The notes beneath the pieces are model-generated. The model worked only from the letters and a program-made list of their open reading frames with translations. It searched no databases and had not been told where the DNA came from. DNA of 16,305 bases from Oxalobacteraceae bacterium (lineage in GTDB: Bacteria; Pseudomonadota; Gammaproteobacteria; Burkholderiales; Burkholderiaceae_D): the NCBI GenBank assembly GCA_003132085.1, contig PKWO01000143.1:1-16305 (forward strand), given 5' to 3'. Both the position numbers and the translations under genes were made by a program. Positions within the stretch are counted from its first letter, which is position 1; the number at the start of each line of letters is the position of its first letter. Of the stretch, positions 13,980 to 16,305 are shown piece after piece.

Positions 13980-15374
13980 ATGACAACACAACTCTCCAAA
14001 AAAAGCGAGGCGTGGTCAGCGCGCTTTTCCGAACCGGTGTCCGATCTGGTCAAGCGCTACACGGCATCGGTATTTTTCGACAAGCGTCTGGCGCAATGCG
14101 ACATTGACGGATCGCTCGCCCACGCGGAGATGCTGGCGCAGCAAGGTATCATCAGTCGCGACGATTATGCCGACATTCAGCGCGGCATGCAGCAAATCCG
14201 CTCCGAGATAGCAGCGGGACAGTTCGAATGGCTGCTCGACCTGGAAGATGTGCACCTGAATATCGAAAAGCGGTTGACCGAGATCATTGGCGATGCCGGC
14301 AAGCGCCTGCATACCGGCCGCTCGCGCAACGATCAGGTCGCCACCGACATCCGCCTATACCTGCGCGCGGCTATCGACGACATCAGCGGGCTGTTGCGCG
14401 AACTGCGCCTGGCGCTGCTGGATTTGGCGGAACAACATGCGGAAACCATCCTGCCCGGCTTCACCCACATGCAGGTAGCCCAACCGATTACCTTCGGACA
14501 CCATATGCTGGCCTACGTCGAGATGTTCGGGCGGGACGCCGAACGGATGGCCGACTGCCGCAAGCGCGTCAATCGCCTGCCTCTGGGGGCAGCGGCGCTG
14601 GCCGGCACCACGTTTGCGATTGATCGCGAGCGCGTCGCGCACACGCTGGGCTTCGACGAGGTATGCCGCAACTCGCTGGACGCCGTCTCGGACCGCGACT
14701 TCGCGATAGAATTCTGCGCCGCCGCCGCGCTGGTCATGACCCATATTTCACGCATGTCGGAAGAATTGGTGATCTGGATGAGCCCACGAGTCGGTTTCAT
14801 CGACATCGCCGACCGCTTTTGCACCGGTTCGTCTATCATGCCGCAAAAGAAAAATCCTGACGTACCTGAATTGGCACGCGGGAAGACCGGCCGCGTGACC
14901 GGCCACTTGGTCGCATTGCTGACGCTGATGAAAGGCCAGCCGCTCGCCTACAACAAGGACAATCAGGAAGACAAGGAACCGTTGTTCGATACGGTCGACA
15001 CCGTGATCGACACACTACGCATCTTCGCCGATATGGCCGGCGGCATTACCGTCAAGCCGGAAGCCATGCGCGCCGCTGCGCTGCAAGGTTATGCAACTGC
15101 GACCGACCTGGCGGATTACCTGGTCAAGAAAGGATTGCCGTTCCGCGATGCACATGAAGCAGTCGCGCGGGCCGTACGCACATGCGTCGACCGCAACTGC
15201 GACTTGGCTGATCTGACATTAACGGAAATGCAACAATTTTCGCCGCTGATCGAAGCAGACGTATTTAAGGTGCTGACGTTGGAAGGTTCCGTTGCCGCGC
15301 GCGACCATGTCGGCGGAACCGCACCAAACCAGGTGCGCAAAGCGATTATGCTATTGCGCACGCAATTGGCGTAA
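13980..15374 (+). CDS. argH: Argininosuccinate lyase
   Basis: ArgH splits argininosuccinate into arginine and fumarate, the last step of arginine synthesis; it acts as a cytoplasmic tetramer. From ATG 13980 it has 464 residues, the normal length. Family landmarks are HTGRSRNDQVATD, PGFTHMQVAQP (T162, H163), SDRDFAIEF and the fumarase/aspartase-superfamily signature GSSIMPQKKNPD with the catalytic serine loop at about 283-292. Start choice: an in-frame ATG at 13968 exists, but the predicted transcript begins only about 5 nt before it. The second ATG has GGAA 6 nt upstream and gives the usual MTxQLSKKSEAWSARF start. No terminator is visible before the next gene. Confidence 0.97.
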   Translation: MTTQLSKKSEAWSARFSEPVSDLVKRYTASVFFDKRLAQCDIDGSLAHAEMLAQQGIISRDDYADIQRGMQQIRSEIAAGQFEWLLDLEDVHLNIEKRLTEIIGDAGKRLHTGRSRNDQVATDIRLYLRAAIDDISGLLRELRLALLDLAEQHAETILPGFTHMQVAQPITFGHHMLAYVEMFGRDAERMADCRKRVNRLPLGAAALAGTTFAIDRERVAHTLGFDEVCRNSLDAVSDRDFAIEFCAAAALVMTHISRMSEELVIWMSPRVGFIDIADRFCTGSSIMPQKKNPDVPELARGKTGRVTGHLVALLTLMKGQPLAYNKDNQEDKEPLFDTVDTVIDTLRIFADMAGGITVKPEAMRAAALQGYATATDLADYLVKKGLPFRDAHEAVARAVRTCVDRNCDLADLTLTEMQQFSPLIEADVFKVLTLEGSVAARDHVGGTAPNQVRKAIMLLRTQLA

Positions 15375-15435
15375 GAATTAGCCAGTAAGTAACACCGGGC
15401 CGATCAAAACTAGACAAGACCAACCAGGAGATAAC

Positions 15436-16305
15436 ATGCAAATCAAGACCACGTTACGAACTTTGCCAGCCCTGATGATCGCCGCCGCGTTTGCCGGGAC
15501 GGCATTTGCGGCGGATATCAAACTAGGCGCCGCCGAGGCGCTGACCGGCCCTGCGGCAAAGTACGGCGTGGCGATCAAGAACGGCTTCACTCTGGCACTT
15601 GACGAGATCAATGCGAAAGGCGGCGTCAACGGCAACAAGCTCGTGTTGATCAGCGAAGACGAACAAGGCAAAAAAGAAGACGCCATCAATGCCTTCAAGA
15701 AGCTGATTTTCCAGGATAAGGTGTTGACGCTGTTCGGACCGACCTTGTCAAATTCGGCGTTCGCCGCCGACCCGATTGCGAACGCCGCGAAAATAGTGGT
15801 ATTCGGCACCAGCAATACCGCCGAAGGCATCACCGCGATGGGGCCGTTTACCTTCCGCAATTCCGTGATGGAAGCCGACGTGCTGCCGATAACAATTCGC
15901 GCGGCGGCCCGGCACTTCGGCATCAAAAAAGTCGCAATAGTGTATGGCAATGACGATGCATTTACCAAGAACGGCTACGACGTATTCAAAGTCTCGCTGG
16001 CAGCGCAAAAAATTCCTGTCACCGATACCGAGACCTACGCCAAAGGCGATGTCGATTTCAAGGCGCAGCTGACCAAGATCAAAGCCACCAACCCGGATGC
16101 GATTGTCTGTTCCTGTCTGGTGGAAGAGGCCGCCAACATCATCCTGCAAACCCGCACGCTTGGCATGAAGCAGCCGTTCATCGGCGGCAATGGATTGAAC
16201 TCGCCGAAACTGTTTGAAATCGCCAAAGATGCAGGCGACGATACCATCATTGGCAGCCCATGGTCCGCCGAAAACAACGCCGCCGCCAACCAGTCATTCA
16301 TCACA
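15436..16305 (+). CDS. Periplasmic branched-chain amino acid-type ABC transporter binding protein (partial)
   Basis: The gene is open from ATG 15436 to the window end, giving the first 290 residues. A signal peptide is clear: a basic start (MQIKTTLR), a hydrophobic core and an AFA-AD cleavage site after residue 25. The mature protein begins DIKLGAAEALTGPAAKYGVAIKNGFTLALDEINAKGGVNG, the classic opening of LivK-like type I periplasmic binding proteins (Peripla_BP_6). It continues with DKVLTLFGPTLSNSAFA and KKVAIVYGNDDAFTKNGYDVF. The ligand cannot be told; related proteins bind amino acids, amides, urea or aromatic acids. AGGAG ends 5 nt before the ATG. Permease and ATPase genes may lie beyond the window. 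It starts 61 bp after argH with no terminator seen. Confidence 0.95.
   Translation, partial: MQIKTTLRTLPALMIAAAFAGTAFAADIKLGAAEALTGPAAKYGVAIKNGFTLALDEINAKGGVNGNKLVLISEDEQGKKEDAINAFKKLIFQDKVLTLFGPTLSNSAFAADPIANAAKIVVFGTSNTAEGITAMGPFTFRNSVMEADVLPITIRAAARHFGIKKVAIVYGNDDAFTKNGYDVFKVSLAAQKIPVTDTETYAKGDVDFKAQLTKIKATNPDAIVCSCLVEEAANIILQTRTLGMKQPFIGGNGLNSPKLFEIAKDAGDDTIIGSPWSAENNAAANQSFIT

Overview
This window looks like chromosomal DNA of a betaproteobacterium. The order hemC-hemD-hemX-hemY followed by ppa, with ppc divergent from hemC and argH divergent from a LytS/LytR-type pair, is what I would expect in Burkholderiales, most likely an Oxalobacteraceae relative (Herminiimonas/Collimonas-like). 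That placement rests on recalled gene order and protein similarity, not on a search.

Layout. (1) 1-357: the 3' end of an antitoxin-like gene and a complete ParE/RelE-type toxin, joined by a TTGA start/stop overlap. (2) 510-3234: a membrane-anchored Ser/Thr protein kinase (+) converging on an HDOD-GAF regulator (-). (3) 3235-3593: a noncoding stretch holding the HDOD promoter and leader dyad, an open but apparently start-less frame encoding one hydrophobic segment, and the ppa terminator. (4) 3594-8509, all on the minus strand: ppa (own promoter) and the haem operon hemC>hemD>hemX>hemY. (5) 8711-11946 (+): ppc and a small DUF427 protein. (6) 11982-13842 (-): a LytTR response regulator and its LytS/AlgZ-type sensor kinase. 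(7) 13980-16305 (+): argH behind a clear sigma-70 promoter, then the first 290 codons of a periplasmic branched-chain-amino-acid-type binding protein that runs off the window.

How the genes work together. HemC and HemD make uroporphyrinogen III from porphobilinogen, while HemX and HemY are membrane-anchored accessory proteins usually encoded in the same operon. Ppa hydrolyses pyrophosphate, Ppc makes oxaloacetate and ArgH completes arginine synthesis. The signalling genes (kinase, HDOD-GAF, LytS/LytR pair) sit between these housekeeping genes.

The most interesting signal is at the hemX-hemY junction. A 117-bp noncoding segment (5448-5564) has 26-bp imperfect terminal inverted repeats and is bracketed by a 5-bp direct repeat ATTAT. 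Removing the segment plus one ATTAT copy restores a perfect hemX/hemY stop-start overlap (TAATG). It therefore reads as a MITE-like insertion into an operon junction. As inserted, it supplies hemY with a new ribosome-binding site and places that site in a long RNA stem whose other arm overlaps the hemX stop codon.
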